DNA from: Erysipelotrichaceae bacterium
GTDB lineage: Bacteria > Bacillota_I > Bacilli_A > Erysipelotrichales > Coprobacillaceae
DNA length: 16,470 nt
Assembly (NCBI GenBank): GCA_018365815.1
Contig: JAGZJH010000043.1
Location: forward strand, 1 to 16,470
Direction of reading: 5' to 3'
The position numbers and the translations under genes were made by a program. Each line of letters opens with the position of its first letter. Position 1 is the stretch's first letter. A model generated the notes under the pieces. The model was not told the DNA's origin. It searched no databases and saw only the letters and a program-made list of their open reading frames with translations. This document shows positions 6,663-15,068 of this stretch, in pieces.

Positions 6663-8670
6663 TATTTGATTGTGATAAATACATTTCATAATATTTACCC
6701 CCATTTGCAATAAGGGTTTCGTGCGTGCCGGATTCGATAATTTCACCGCCATCTAATACCACAATTAAATCTGCGTGTTTAATAGTACTTAAACGATGGG
6801 CAACAATAAATGTTGTTCTGTTTTGACTGGCTACTTTTAAAGCCCTTTGAATCATTTGTTCAGTTTGCGTATCAATATTTGCCGTTGCTTCATCAAGAAT
6901 TAAAATTGATGGATTATATAACATCGCTCTAGCAAAACTTAACAACTGGCGTTCTCCGGTGGATAAGTTATCCCCTAAATTAGTGACTTTTGTATTAATT
7001 CCATCTTCATATTTATGGAGAATTTCATCTGCACCAATTGAAACTAATGCATCAAGTACCATTTGGTCTGTTACTTTTTCATCATTTAAAGAAATATTAG
7101 ATTTAATCGTTCCTTTAAACAAAATTGGATCTTGTAAAACCATTCCTACATGACGTCTAAAAGCTTGTTTCGACATTGAGTTTAATTCTATCCCATCAAT
7201 AGTAATTGAACCCTCTAAATAATCATAAAAACGCATTAACAAAGACATTGTGGTTGTTTTTCCACTACCCGTATGTCCAACAAATGCAACCGTTTGACAA
7301 GGCAATGCTTCAAAAGAAATATCTTTTAAAACATAAGGACCGTTTTCATTATATTTAAAAGATAAATGATCAAATTTAACGTGACCTTTAAAACTATCTA
7401 CCTGAGTATTAAAATCAACCTCTTCTTCATCTAAATCTAAAAAATCAAAAATACGTTTACCAGAAACAGTGGCATCTTCTAATATTTCAATACTTTCCAT
7501 AATTAAATCAATAGGATCCAGTAGCATTGATAGATAATTCACAAACGCATACATCATACCATAAGTGGCAAACTCACCGGTATATACTGCTTTATATCCA
7601 AAAAAGCAAATCACTAAAATTTGTGTCGTACGTCTAAATAAACCAAATACCGGACCTCCAACATTGACATTTAATCGCATTTGTTTCATACGGTAATCAT
7701 AATATTCATGATTCAAATCATCAAATTCATCAAAAATAAACTTCTCTTGATTAAAGGCTTGAATAACTTTAATTCCTTTAATATTTTCATTTAAAGTCGC
7801 ATTGATTTGAGAGTTTAAAGCACGAATCTGAGTCGCATATTTATTTGTATAATAACGATAAGTTAAAATCCATAATGCAATAAGTGGCAAAATAAATAAC
7901 ACCACCACTGCAAATTGAACATTAAGTTCAAACATTGAAAGATAAATTAAAACAAATTTAAATAACCCCTCAACAACGATACTAATGACAGATACAAACA
8001 AACCTTTCACCGTTTCTGTATCATTTGTGATTTTTGAAACAATTCTCCCATCTGCTTCTGATTGAAAATAACTAATCGGTAAACGTTCTAACTTATCAAA
8101 CATATCATAACGCATAAAATTAGCCACTTTAATTGAAAGTAATGAATATAAATAATTCACAATGTAATTTACAACAGAATGAACTAAATACAAAATTGCC
8201 AATAAAACCAGTAACTGTACTACCGGTGAAATAAATGGTTTAAATAATGCTTTAGATTCTTGTGGTGTTAAAATATATGAAGCATAAGTCGTTATTTGAT
8301 CTTCATTTATCACTTGGATTTGATTGTCACTAACTTGCCGCGTTCCACTTTTTAAATGATCCACTCCATTAATTAAATAAAATTGATCTTCAATTTCAAC
8401 AATACAAGCACTTTGTAACACTTCATCTTTTTTCGTTTTTAAATCTTGTTGAACATAAAACTCACCATTAATTTTGACACTTGAATCACTTGGAGATTGA
8501 ATTTGATACCATGTCTTTTCAACACCGGAAACATAGTTATCTAAAATATTTTGGGTAATACGTGTCGGTAAAACATCAATAATCATAGATACAGCCATCA
8601 CAGTCATTAATACCACAATTAATGATTTAACTTTTTTAGTATATCTAAACGCTCTTATTAATACTTTCAT
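6652..8670 (-). CDS. bmrD: Heterodimeric ABC multidrug exporter subunit, YheH/BmrD-like
   Basis: A 672-residue half-transporter (type IV exporter fold) with the catalytically competent Walker site. An insert of about 90 residues (about 50-140) between membrane helices 1 and 2 is the extracytoplasmic domain typical of B. subtilis BmrD/YheH (673 residues). The insert begins with VEKTWY, close to what I recall of YheH. The remaining membrane helices follow at about 145-400. The nucleotide-binding domain has Walker A at 465-472 (GHTGSGKT), Q513, Walker B ILDE with E594, and H625. Its signature is LSTGE (569-573) where LSGGQ is usual. It pairs with the upstream subunit, whose defects are complementary. 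The ATG overlaps the bmrC stop by one base and has GGAGGTG upstream. Exported substrates are not predictable from sequence; drugs are the known case. Confidence 0.92.
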   Translation of the reverse strand: MKVLIRAFRYTKKVKSLIVVLMTVMAVSMIIDVLPTRITQNILDNYVSGVEKTWYQIQSPSDSSVKINGEFYVQQDLKTKKDEVLQSACIVEIEDQFYLINGVDHLKSGTRQVSDNQIQVINEDQITTYASYILTPQESKALFKPFISPVVQLLVLLAILYLVHSVVNYIVNYLYSLLSIKVANFMRYDMFDKLERLPISYFQSEADGRIVSKITNDTETVKGLFVSVISIVVEGLFKFVLIYLSMFELNVQFAVVVLFILPLIALWILTYRYYTNKYATQIRALNSQINATLNENIKGIKVIQAFNQEKFIFDEFDDLNHEYYDYRMKQMRLNVNVGGPVFGLFRRTTQILVICFFGYKAVYTGEFATYGMMYAFVNYLSMLLDPIDLIMESIEILEDATVSGKRIFDFLDLDEEEVDFNTQVDSFKGHVKFDHLSFKYNENGPYVLKDISFEALPCQTVAFVGHTGSGKTTTMSLLMRFYDYLEGSITIDGIELNSMSKQAFRRHVGMVLQDPILFKGTIKSNISLNDEKVTDQMVLDALVSIGADEILHKYEDGINTKVTNLGDNLSTGERQLLSFARAMLYNPSILILDEATANIDTQTEQMIQRALKVASQNRTTFIVAHRLSTIKHADLIVVLDGGEIIESGTHETLIANGGKYYEMYLSQSNIDK

Positions 8671-10418
8671 TATTGCTCACCTCCATTTTGAAGGGATTGA
8701 TTTGTGAACTGTTCATAATACCAACCTTTTTTAGCAAGTAACGTTTCATGATTTCCGCTTTCAATAATTTTACCGTCATCTAATACAATAATTTGATCGG
8801 CATGTTTAATTGCTGAAAGACGATGAGCAATAATAATAGTTGTTTTACCTACTCGTGAAGTTTTTAAACTATTAATAATATTGGCCTCCGTGTTTCCATC
8901 AACTGCTGAAAGAGAGTCATCTAGTATTAATACTTCACTCTCTGATATAAATGCTCTGGCGATTGATAAACGTTGCTTTTGCCCTCCTGAAAGCATCGCC
9001 CCATCTTCACCACATAAAGTATTTAAACCATCATTTAAATATTTTAAATCTTTTTCAAAATCAGCTAATCGAATGGCTTCCATTAGTTTTTCTTCACTGA
9101 CTTTTCCAATATGTCCTAATTCAATATTTTCTTTCACTGTTTTAGAAAATAATACGTGTTCTTGAGGAACGTAGCCAAAATGTCTACGCACATCATTATA
9201 ATCATATTCACTAATCGAATGTCCATTGATTAAAAATTGACCTTGACCTTTTTTATAATATCTTAACAACTGCATAATCAGTGTGGATTTACCACTTCCG
9301 GTTTTACCGATAATTCCAATTGTTTCACCGGCATTAATTTTAAATGAAATAGAATTTAAACTATCAAATTCACTACTTGGATACCTAAAACTATAATCTT
9401 TAAATTCAATACTTTCAATTTTATCAAGTTTAATTGGATTTTTAGGTTGTTCAACTCTCATATGAACCATTGTAGTATCTTCAAAACGGTCAAATGAAGC
9501 TTGAGCACGTTGCAAACGATTTAAGACCATTCCAATTCCCATCATTGGCATTCTAAGCATCGTTAAATATAAATTAAACGTCACCAATTCTCCGGCACTG
9601 ATTTCATGATTAAATACTAAATAAACCCCATAACTAATTGAAACCATTAAAGAAATAGAAAAAATTGCTCTAAATAATGGTCCAAAGGCTGCATCTAAAC
9701 GTACTGCAAGTAGTTCTTTATTACTAGCTTCATTGGCACTTTTAGTAAGTTTTTGAATATCATTTTCTTCTTGCACAAAGGCACGAGTGACTTGAACACC
9801 GGCTACTGATTCTAGTGTTGTATTATTAAACTCCCCAAACGCCTCACGTGCATCAGCAAATAAACGTCTAATCTTTTTTAACATAAAATAAACAACAATA
9901 ATGACTAACGGTAATGGGAGTATAGAAGCAAATGTCAATTTTTGATTAACTGTTAAAGCCATTTGCCCTACAACAAATATAATTGTAAATGTTGAAGAAA
10001 TAATTTGATTTAATATATTAGAAGTCGCTAAACAAATATTGTTAATATCTTGTGTTGCGACTGCCATTAAATCTCCTGTTTCATGGTCGTTATAATAATG
10101 TGCGTCCATTTTTTCAAGATAATCCATTAATTGATTTCTTAATAAATATTGCAATTTAAAACTGCCATGGAACATTAATCTTGAACGTACGTTAAATCCC
10201 ACATAAAGTAAAATTGCCACTACTGACATTTTGATTAAAATTGTATAGAAAAAACTTTCTGTGATTTGTCCGGTACCAATTGCATCAAGTGCTTGACCTA
10301 AATACATCGGTGGTAATGTCATTAAAAAAGTAGAAAAAATATTCATCAAAATAAAGCCAAAATACCGCCATTTTTCTTCTTTAAAAAACCACCATAATTT
10401 TTTATAAATACCAAACAT
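8670..10418 (-). CDS. bmrC: Heterodimeric ABC multidrug exporter subunit, YheI/BmrC-like
   Basis: A 582-residue half-transporter with about six membrane helices (about 15-300) and a C-terminal nucleotide-binding domain. Length and motifs match B. subtilis BmrC/YheI (585 residues). Walker A is at 371-378 (GKTGSGKS), Q-loop Q419, signature LSGGQ intact at 476-480, and H532 present. After Walker B LILD the catalytic glutamate is replaced by aspartate (D501, in LILDDSLSAVD). Its own ATP site is therefore the degenerate one, while its signature completes the active site of the partner. Start ATG at 10418 follows GGGAGGGG. It is 25 bp downstream of the small membrane protein gene with no terminator between, so it appears to belong to the pncA operon. 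Confidence 0.92.
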   Translation of the reverse strand: MFGIYKKLWWFFKEEKWRYFGFILMNIFSTFLMTLPPMYLGQALDAIGTGQITESFFYTILIKMSVVAILLYVGFNVRSRLMFHGSFKLQYLLRNQLMDYLEKMDAHYYNDHETGDLMAVATQDINNICLATSNILNQIISSTFTIIFVVGQMALTVNQKLTFASILPLPLVIIVVYFMLKKIRRLFADAREAFGEFNNTTLESVAGVQVTRAFVQEENDIQKLTKSANEASNKELLAVRLDAAFGPLFRAIFSISLMVSISYGVYLVFNHEISAGELVTFNLYLTMLRMPMMGIGMVLNRLQRAQASFDRFEDTTMVHMRVEQPKNPIKLDKIESIEFKDYSFRYPSSEFDSLNSISFKINAGETIGIIGKTGSGKSTLIMQLLRYYKKGQGQFLINGHSISEYDYNDVRRHFGYVPQEHVLFSKTVKENIELGHIGKVSEEKLMEAIRLADFEKDLKYLNDGLNTLCGEDGAMLSGGQKQRLSIARAFISESEVLILDDSLSAVDGNTEANIINSLKTSRVGKTTIIIAHRLSAIKHADQIIVLDDGKIIESGNHETLLAKKGWYYEQFTNQSLQNGGEQ

Positions 10419-10443
10419 CTTTTCCCCTCCCTTATATTTAAAA

Positions 10444-10824
10444 TTATTTAAATAAAAGTGTAGAAGTCACCATTGTTCCTAATCCAAAAATAACTGCCAT
10501 AACTAAATATCTCACTAATAATTCTACTAACCCTGCTTTAGTCCCGTTTTTACCATTTAAAAATAAAACGATAATGAAACTTGTAAACACCCCATGCGTA
10601 CAAATAGTCGCCATTTGCACACCTAAATAAGGGGCAAGTAACGGTTCAACAAGAATTGCCATTACAATATAAATTCCAAACATAAATAATGCATTTTTTG
10701 GTGTGAGTGTTAACCAATCTAATTTTAGATATTCTTTAAAACGATTTTCTTTTACACTTTTAATTTCAACTTTCTCATAATCGCCTAAACCACTACGAGA
10801 TATTTTTCTTTCAAACTTACTCAT
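10444..10824 (-). CDS. Small membrane protein of unknown function
   Basis: A 126-residue protein that I do not recognise. It has a charged N-terminal part (residues 1-43, rich in Lys, Arg and Glu) and then three predicted membrane segments at about 45-65, 70-90 and 101-124, with little loop between them. No signal peptide or catalytic motif is visible. It starts 12 bp after pncB (GGAAG upstream of the ATG) and ends 25 bp before bmrC, so it is co-transcribed with NAD salvage and exporter genes. It could be a transport accessory subunit or a vitamin or nucleoside-related membrane protein, but nothing in the sequence decides this. Confidence 0.8.
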   Translation of the reverse strand: MSKFERKISRSGLGDYEKVEIKSVKENRFKEYLKLDWLTLTPKNALFMFGIYIVMAILVEPLLAPYLGVQMATICTHGVFTSFIIVLFLNGKNGTKAGLVELLVRYLVMAVIFGLGTMVTSTLLFK

Positions 10825-10836
10825 TTTTAACTTCCT

Positions 10837-12288
10837 TTACTTTTTCTTACTTTCTAATAATTTTAATTTTTGGTCTAATAATTTTTTAGTTAAATCAACA
10901 TAATAAATATGAGGATATTCTAATCTAAAAATTTCGTCCCACATTAATTCCATTTGTTTTGAAGAATAGGTTCTGATTTCTTCAATTGAAGGTAAATCAT
11001 AAATTAACTGACCATCTTTAAAAATAGGGACTTGTAATTCCACCACATCATAAGTATTGGCTTCTACCACTTTGTTTTTCCATATATTTGATTGATGGTA
11101 TATTTTAATATCTTGACTAGGATCAATCACTTCATCATAAGAAGCAATTAAATCAGCAATTGCTTTAGAAGATTCTTTATCAATTAAACGATACACTTTT
11201 TTATAACCCGGATTAGTGATTTTATCTGTATTTTCAGAAATTTTAATTTTAGGAATAATTTCTCCTTGTTCATTAGTTGAAGCCACTAATTTATACACCC
11301 CACCAAAAACCGGTGAACTTTTTGAAACAATTAAATTTTCACCAACACCAAATGAATCGATATTTGCCCCTTGTGAAATGAGTGAACGAATAATGTATTC
11401 ATCTAATGAATTTGATGCCGTAATTTTACAATCACTAAGTCCAGAAACATCAAGCATCATTCTTGCTTTTTTAGATAAATAAGCAATATCGCCACTATCA
11501 ATACGTATTCCTTTTAAACGTTTTCCCATTGGAATTAACACATCTTCAGCAACTTTAATCGCATTAGGCACTCCGGATTTTAAAACATCATAAGTATCTA
11601 CTAATAAAACACAATTGTCTGGATAAGTTTTAGCATAAGTCGCAAATGCTTCATATTCACTATCAAATAATTGCACAAATGAATGCGCCATTGTTCCCAC
11701 AACCGGAATATTAAATTCACGACCAGCCATTACTGTGGCACTTCCCGCTACCCCTCCAATATAGGCAGCTCTTGCCCCATAATTAGCCCCATCATAACCT
11801 TGAGCACGACGCGCCCCAAATTCCATAATTGGACGTCCTTTGGCTTCGCGAACAATACGATGTGCCTTTGTTGCAATAAGTGATTGATGATTAATAGTCA
11901 CTAAAACAATAGTTTCAATTAATTGTGCTTCAATAATAGAAGCCTCTACTGTTAATAACGGTTCATTAGGAAACACCGGTGTTCCCTCTTTAATCGCATA
12001 AATATTACCGGTAAATTTAAAATTGGCTAAATACTCTAAAAATTCTTCATCAAATAAATTTAAAGTTCTTAAATAATCAATATCTCCTTGACTAAAATGT
12101 AAATCACGGATACATTCGATCACTTGTTCTAATCCCGCAAAAATTACAAATCCACCATTATCGGGATTTTTACGATAATACATATCAAAATATACAATAC
12201 GATCTTTTAAACCATTTTTAAAGTAATTATATGACATTGTAAGTTCATATAAATCCATTACTAAAGTTAAATTTCTATTTGTTTCCAT
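10837..12288 (-). CDS. pncB: Nicotinate phosphoribosyltransferase
   Basis: A 483-residue cytoplasmic enzyme that makes nicotinate mononucleotide from nicotinate and PRPP with ATP hydrolysis, the committed step of NAD salvage from nicotinate. Family motifs are all visible: GARRA (158-162), GTMAHS (198-203) with the conserved phosphorylated histidine expected at H202, RIDSGD (262-267), and GVGENLIVS followed by GGVYKLV near 315-335. Length is normal for the bacterial long form. Start ATG has a GGAGA site. It lies 13 bp downstream of pncA, whose product supplies its substrate. Confidence 0.95.
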   Translation of the reverse strand: METNRNLTLVMDLYELTMSYNYFKNGLKDRIVYFDMYYRKNPDNGGFVIFAGLEQVIECIRDLHFSQGDIDYLRTLNLFDEEFLEYLANFKFTGNIYAIKEGTPVFPNEPLLTVEASIIEAQLIETIVLVTINHQSLIATKAHRIVREAKGRPIMEFGARRAQGYDGANYGARAAYIGGVAGSATVMAGREFNIPVVGTMAHSFVQLFDSEYEAFATYAKTYPDNCVLLVDTYDVLKSGVPNAIKVAEDVLIPMGKRLKGIRIDSGDIAYLSKKARMMLDVSGLSDCKITASNSLDEYIIRSLISQGANIDSFGVGENLIVSKSSPVFGGVYKLVASTNEQGEIIPKIKISENTDKITNPGYKKVYRLIDKESSKAIADLIASYDEVIDPSQDIKIYHQSNIWKNKVVEANTYDVVELQVPIFKDGQLIYDLPSIEEIRTYSSKQMELMWDEIFRLEYPHIYYVDLTKKLLDQKLKLLESKKK

Positions 12289-12301
12289 TCCTCTATTCTC
12301 C

Positions 12302-12922
12302 TTAAAGTTTTACACATTTAATGCCACTAGCTTTCATTAACCTAAAAGCCATGTCATTAAATACTGTCGCATCATGAACTTGATCAATATGATAAGTATC
12401 CACACCATCTACAATAACTTCAACAGATTTATTTAAATCATATTGATGAATATAAGTTTGTAAAGTTAAAGCAAATTGCATCACACAAATGTCCGTACAA
12501 CAACCGATGATGACAAAATGATCATAATCCAAATTAGTTTTTAAATCATTTAAAAATTCAGGGGCTAAAAAACCGTTTGTGGAATTTTTATAAATAATCT
12601 TTGATTGCTTAGCATCATTAGTTAATTCATCTGCAATTTCACATTCCTTACTTCCTACTTCACAATGATTTAAAAAACACTTAAACTCTTGACAATCTTT
12701 TTCATGACAATCGACAAAATAAAGATGTTGTGCTTGATTTAATGCTTCAACGATTTTTAACTGACTTGGAATAATTTTTTGAATGGCTTGATCTGCCATA
12801 TTCCCGGTTTCAATAAAACCTTTAATCATATCCATCACTACTAAAAGTGTACTTGGTTTATTCAACGCTTCAATATCAATAGACTCTAAAGAAGCATAAA
12901 TTTGTTGAGTCATTCTTGCCAT
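12302..12922 (-). CDS. pncA: Nicotinamidase (isochorismatase-like cysteine hydrolase)
   Basis: A 206-residue cytoplasmic hydrolase of the isochorismatase fold. The catalytic triad is visible as D31 (VVMDMIKGF), K112 (YKNSTNGF) and C146 (GCCTDICV). D71, H73 and H86 (VDCH, then NHCEVG) are probable metal ligands. The fold alone does not fix the substrate. The gene is immediately upstream of pncB, which makes deamidation of nicotinamide to nicotinate by far the most likely reaction. The start at 12922 follows GGAGG, and an internal ATG at codon 4 is less well placed. It is the first gene of a probable five-gene operon. The protein is unusually cysteine-rich around residues 72-94. Confidence 0.9.
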   Translation of the reverse strand: MARMTQQIYASLESIDIEALNKPSTLLVVMDMIKGFIETGNMADQAIQKIIPSQLKIVEALNQAQHLYFVDCHEKDCQEFKCFLNHCEVGSKECEIADELTNDAKQSKIIYKNSTNGFLAPEFLNDLKTNLDYDHFVIIGCCTDICVMQFALTLQTYIHQYDLNKSVEVIVDGVDTYHIDQVHDATVFNDMAFRLMKASGIKCVKL

Positions 12923-12961
12923 AAAAATTCCTCCTCTTTAATATGGTTTAATTGTATGCTT

Positions 12962-12990
12962 ATTTTAAGTAAAAATCTACCTTGAGTTAA
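12962..12990 (-). promoter_or_regulatory. Candidate promoter of the pncA-pncB-exporter operon
   Basis: On the minus strand TTAACT (12985-12990), a 17-bp spacer and TAAAAT (12962-12967) lie about 40 bp before pncA. The -10 matches at 5 of 6 positions and the -35 at 4 of 6. No other promoter-like sequence of this quality was seen before bmrC. Confidence 0.5.
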
Positions 12991-13031
12991 ATATTTGTTA
13001 AAAAAATGAAGATTTAATCCCTTTAAAACAT

Positions 13032-13059
13032 AAAAAAAAGTAAACTCAACGGTTTACTT
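13032..13059 (-). terminator. Rho-independent terminator of the FMN-binding lipoprotein gene
   Basis: AAGTAAAC (13038-13045) and GTTTACTT (13052-13059) form a perfect 8-bp stem with a 6-nt loop. On the minus strand it is followed by a run of U's (13039-13032). The stop codon of the gene lies inside the stem. Confidence 0.9.
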
Positions 13060-13422
13060 CGTCTTTTTAGCTTGGTTTTCTATCTCTTTTAATCCCCCAT
13101 AAATGGCATTAGAAGTGACAGTCGCACCTGAAATGGTATCTAGTTCAATTGTATTTTGTTCCTTCACATTTTTAGCGATTTGTTCCGCCGCTACCCCACC
13201 AATTGAAGGTGTTTCGTTATTTTCTCCTATCGTCACATCAACGATTTTATCATCTTGATAAGTTAAACTAATCTCAAATTCACCCCCATAACCATTCACT
13301 GTTGCACTATAAATACCATCATTGTATTTATTCATCGTATCTACAATATCTTCTGCTTCATCCTTGACTTGCTGACACCCTGTTAAAATCATCAACATCA
13401 CTAATATTAATATTTTCTTCAT
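13054..13422 (-). CDS. FMN-binding lipoprotein (covalently flavinylated, extracytoplasmic)
   Basis: A 122-residue protein with an N-terminal lipoprotein signal (MKKILILVMLMILTGC, lipobox LTGC with C16), so the mature form should be anchored outside the cell membrane. Residues about 35-118 are an FMN-binding domain. DTISGAT (95-101) fits the flavinylation motif at which ApbE links FMN to a threonine, here T101. Such domains carry electrons outside the membrane, as in Rnf/Nqr subunits and in extracellular electron transfer proteins. The start at 13422 was chosen because AGGAG precedes it and the signal peptide begins there. An in-frame ATG 54 bp upstream has neither. It is a lone domain with no redox partner or apbE in the window. 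Confidence 0.88.
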   Translation of the reverse strand: MKKILILVMLMILTGCQQVKDEAEDIVDTMNKYNDGIYSATVNGYGGEFEISLTYQDDKIVDVTIGENNETPSIGGVAAEQIAKNVKEQNTIELDTISGATVTSNAIYGGLKEIENQAKKTK

Positions 13423-13478
13423 ATAATCTTCACTCCTTTTAATATTAGTGTGAAACATTTCAAAAAAAATATTCAAAA

Positions 13479-13495
13479 TTTGATTTTAAATCAAA
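13479..13495. repeat. Perfect A/T-rich inverted repeat upstream of the FMN-binding gene
   Basis: TTTGATTT-T-AAATCAAA is a perfect 8-1-8 palindrome about 57 bp before the lipoprotein start. It overlaps a weak promoter-like TTGATT-17-TATTTT on the minus strand (TATTTT at 13464-13469). It may be an operator or a chance product of A/T-rich DNA. Confidence 0.3.
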
Positions 13496-13517
13496 AAAAG
13501 GACTATTAAGATAGCCC
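13493..13517 (-). terminator. Rho-independent terminator of the LysM gene
   Basis: On the minus strand GGGCTAT (13517-13511) pairs with ATAGTCC (13506-13500) with one G-U pair around a CTTA loop, followed by seven U's (13499-13493). It is 10 bp past the LysM stop codon. Confidence 0.88.
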
Positions 13518-13527
13518 CAGTTTAAGT

Positions 13528-13797
13528 CTAAAAATACATGTCATATTGATTTTGAGTATCACGCATTGGCCCCATTGGTGGTCTGCGGTGTAAGACCGGA
13601 ATTAATAATTGTTGATTAGGGAAAATTGTTGCATTTTCATCTAAACCATTTAATGCTTTAATCATATCCACTGTGGAATTGTATTGCTTTGCAATTTGCC
13701 ACACATTATCTCCTTTACTTACAACATATAAAAATATTTCACCTACATGATTCACCGGTCTACGTTGATACATATCATACATTTCATCATTATACAT
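13528..13797 (-). CDS. Small LysM-domain protein without signal peptide
   Basis: An 89-residue protein with a single LysM fold at about 23-68 (VVSKGDNVWQIAKQYN, then LNGLDENATIFPNQQLLIPV), which binds N-acetylglucosamine-containing glycans such as peptidoglycan. No signal peptide or membrane segment is visible. The flanking tails (1-20 and 69-89) are rich in Tyr, Met, Arg, Pro and Asp. Signal-less single-LysM proteins with such tails occur among spore-envelope proteins of endospore formers; a spore role here is inference. The ATG follows GGGAGG. The gene stands alone, divergent from the PLP enzyme gene, with its own terminator. Confidence 0.82.
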   Translation of the reverse strand: MYNDEMYDMYQRRPVNHVGEIFLYVVSKGDNVWQIAKQYNSTVDMIKALNGLDENATIFPNQQLLIPVLHRRPPMGPMRDTQNQYDMYF

Positions 13798-13816
13798 TTA
13801 ATTCGCCTCCCATTTT

Positions 13817-13863
13817 TAATTTATGTAAAAACTATACTTTTGTTTGGGCTTTTGTATTATAAT
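13817..13863. promoter_or_regulatory. Divergent promoter region between the LysM and PLP-enzyme genes
   Basis: On the plus strand a perfect TATAAT (13858-13863) lies 29 bp before the PLP-enzyme start, but no clear -35 box sits at the right distance. On the minus strand CATAAATTA (13825-13817) resembles a sigma-K -10 element (CATAnnnTA), with AC 16 bp upstream, ahead of the LysM gene. Both assignments are tentative. Confidence 0.35.
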
Positions 13864-13892
13864 AAAATTAAACTTTTTTTAGGAGGACCGAT

Positions 13893-15065
13893 ATGGAAGA
13901 CGAATTAATGATTTTAACTCACTTTGGCGAAGATTTAAATGAGTATAAAAATGCCATTACACCCCCAATATTTATGAACTCACTACATACTTTTAATAAC
14001 ATTACAGAATATTATAAAAAAGAAACACGTGCATCCAATCAATATTTTTATGGTCGTGTTGACAACCCTACTTCAGTCATTGCAGAGCGTAAAATTGCAG
14101 CATTAGAAAATGGAAAACACGCATTAATTTTTAGTTCCGGTATGGCGGCTGCAACCACTGCTTTACAATCTATTTTAAAAGCCGGTAGTCACATCATCTG
14201 TGTTAAAAATGCGTATAGTGTATTAGTAAGTTTTATCGAGGAATATTTAGTTTCAAAAATGAATATGAGTGTTACTTATGTTGAAGGTCAAAATACTGAT
14301 GAAATTATTCAAGCGATAAATGACAATACTGATTTAATTATACTCGAAAGTCCGGTTTCATTAACTTTTAGTGTTCAAGACATTCGTGCAATTACAAGTA
14401 TTGCCAAAAGTAAAAATATTAAAACTTATATCGATAATTCTTATTGCACACCACTATTTCAAAAGCCATTAGACATGGGTGTAGATGTTGTCATGCATAC
14501 TGCCAGTAAATATCTAGGTGGACATAGTGACTTAATTGGGGGAGCGTTAGTGACCAATAATACTCAATTATTCAACACAATACACTCTATGCGTGAAATG
14601 TGTGGTGGAATTTTAGGACCACAAGAAGCGTTTTTACTCATTCGAGGAATGCGTACCCTTGAAATTCGTGTTAAAGCCCACGCCAAAACTGCTTTAGAAG
14701 TCGCAAACTTTTTAGAACAAGATACACGTATTGATAAAGTCTATTATCCGGGATTAAAATCACACCCTCAATACGAGTTAATTCAAAAACAACAAAGCGG
14801 GAGCACCGGGTTATTAAGTTTTGAACTTAAAACAACTAGCGAAGAAAAAATTGTACAATTTGTCGATTCATTAAAAGTCTTTAAAATCGGTGTTTCCTGG
14901 GGAGGGTTTGAAAGTTTGGTTTGCACACCTTTGCTAATGCATAGTGACAAAGAAGCAAGCAAAGCGGGTTGTAAACGAGGAATTATTCGTATTCACTGTG
15001 GCTTAGAAGGCAGTGAAAATTTAATTAACGATTTAAAACAAGCATTAGATCAAATGGAGGATTAG
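13893..15065 (+). CDS. PLP-dependent Cys/Met metabolism enzyme (trans-sulfuration family)
   Basis: A 390-residue cytoplasmic enzyme of fold type I. PLP should be bound by K206 (HTASKYLGGHSD), with D181 facing the pyridine nitrogen and SSGM (81-84) plus YGR (53-55) at the phosphate site. These are family signatures of cystathionine gamma-synthase, cystathionine beta- or gamma-lyase and methionine gamma-lyase. Sequence motifs do not safely separate these activities, so no symbol is given. The C-terminal substrate-carboxylate motif reads IRIHCGLEG (R366), a variant of the more usual IRLSVGLE. The start follows AGGAGG. It precedes the M28 peptidase gene by 3 bp, so the two form an operon, perhaps for using peptide-derived sulfur amino acids. 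Confidence 0.88.
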   Translation: MEDELMILTHFGEDLNEYKNAITPPIFMNSLHTFNNITEYYKKETRASNQYFYGRVDNPTSVIAERKIAALENGKHALIFSSGMAAATTALQSILKAGSHIICVKNAYSVLVSFIEEYLVSKMNMSVTYVEGQNTDEIIQAINDNTDLIILESPVSLTFSVQDIRAITSIAKSKNIKTYIDNSYCTPLFQKPLDMGVDVVMHTASKYLGGHSDLIGGALVTNNTQLFNTIHSMREMCGGILGPQEAFLLIRGMRTLEIRVKAHAKTALEVANFLEQDTRIDKVYYPGLKSHPQYELIQKQQSGSTGLLSFELKTTSEEKIVQFVDSLKVFKIGVSWGGFESLVCTPLLMHSDKEASKAGCKRGIIRIHCGLEGSENLINDLKQALDQMED

Positions 15066-15068
15066 AAA

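Noticed and set aside
6959..7153. Plus-strand frames inside bmrD, bmrC, pncB and potB, and a minus-strand frame at 15266-15661
   Set aside because: All lie antisense within clear, motif-complete genes and have no family features of their own.
13423..13476. Upstream ATG for the FMN-binding lipoprotein
   Set aside because: It would put charged residues before the lipoprotein signal, and the downstream ATG has the ribosome binding site.
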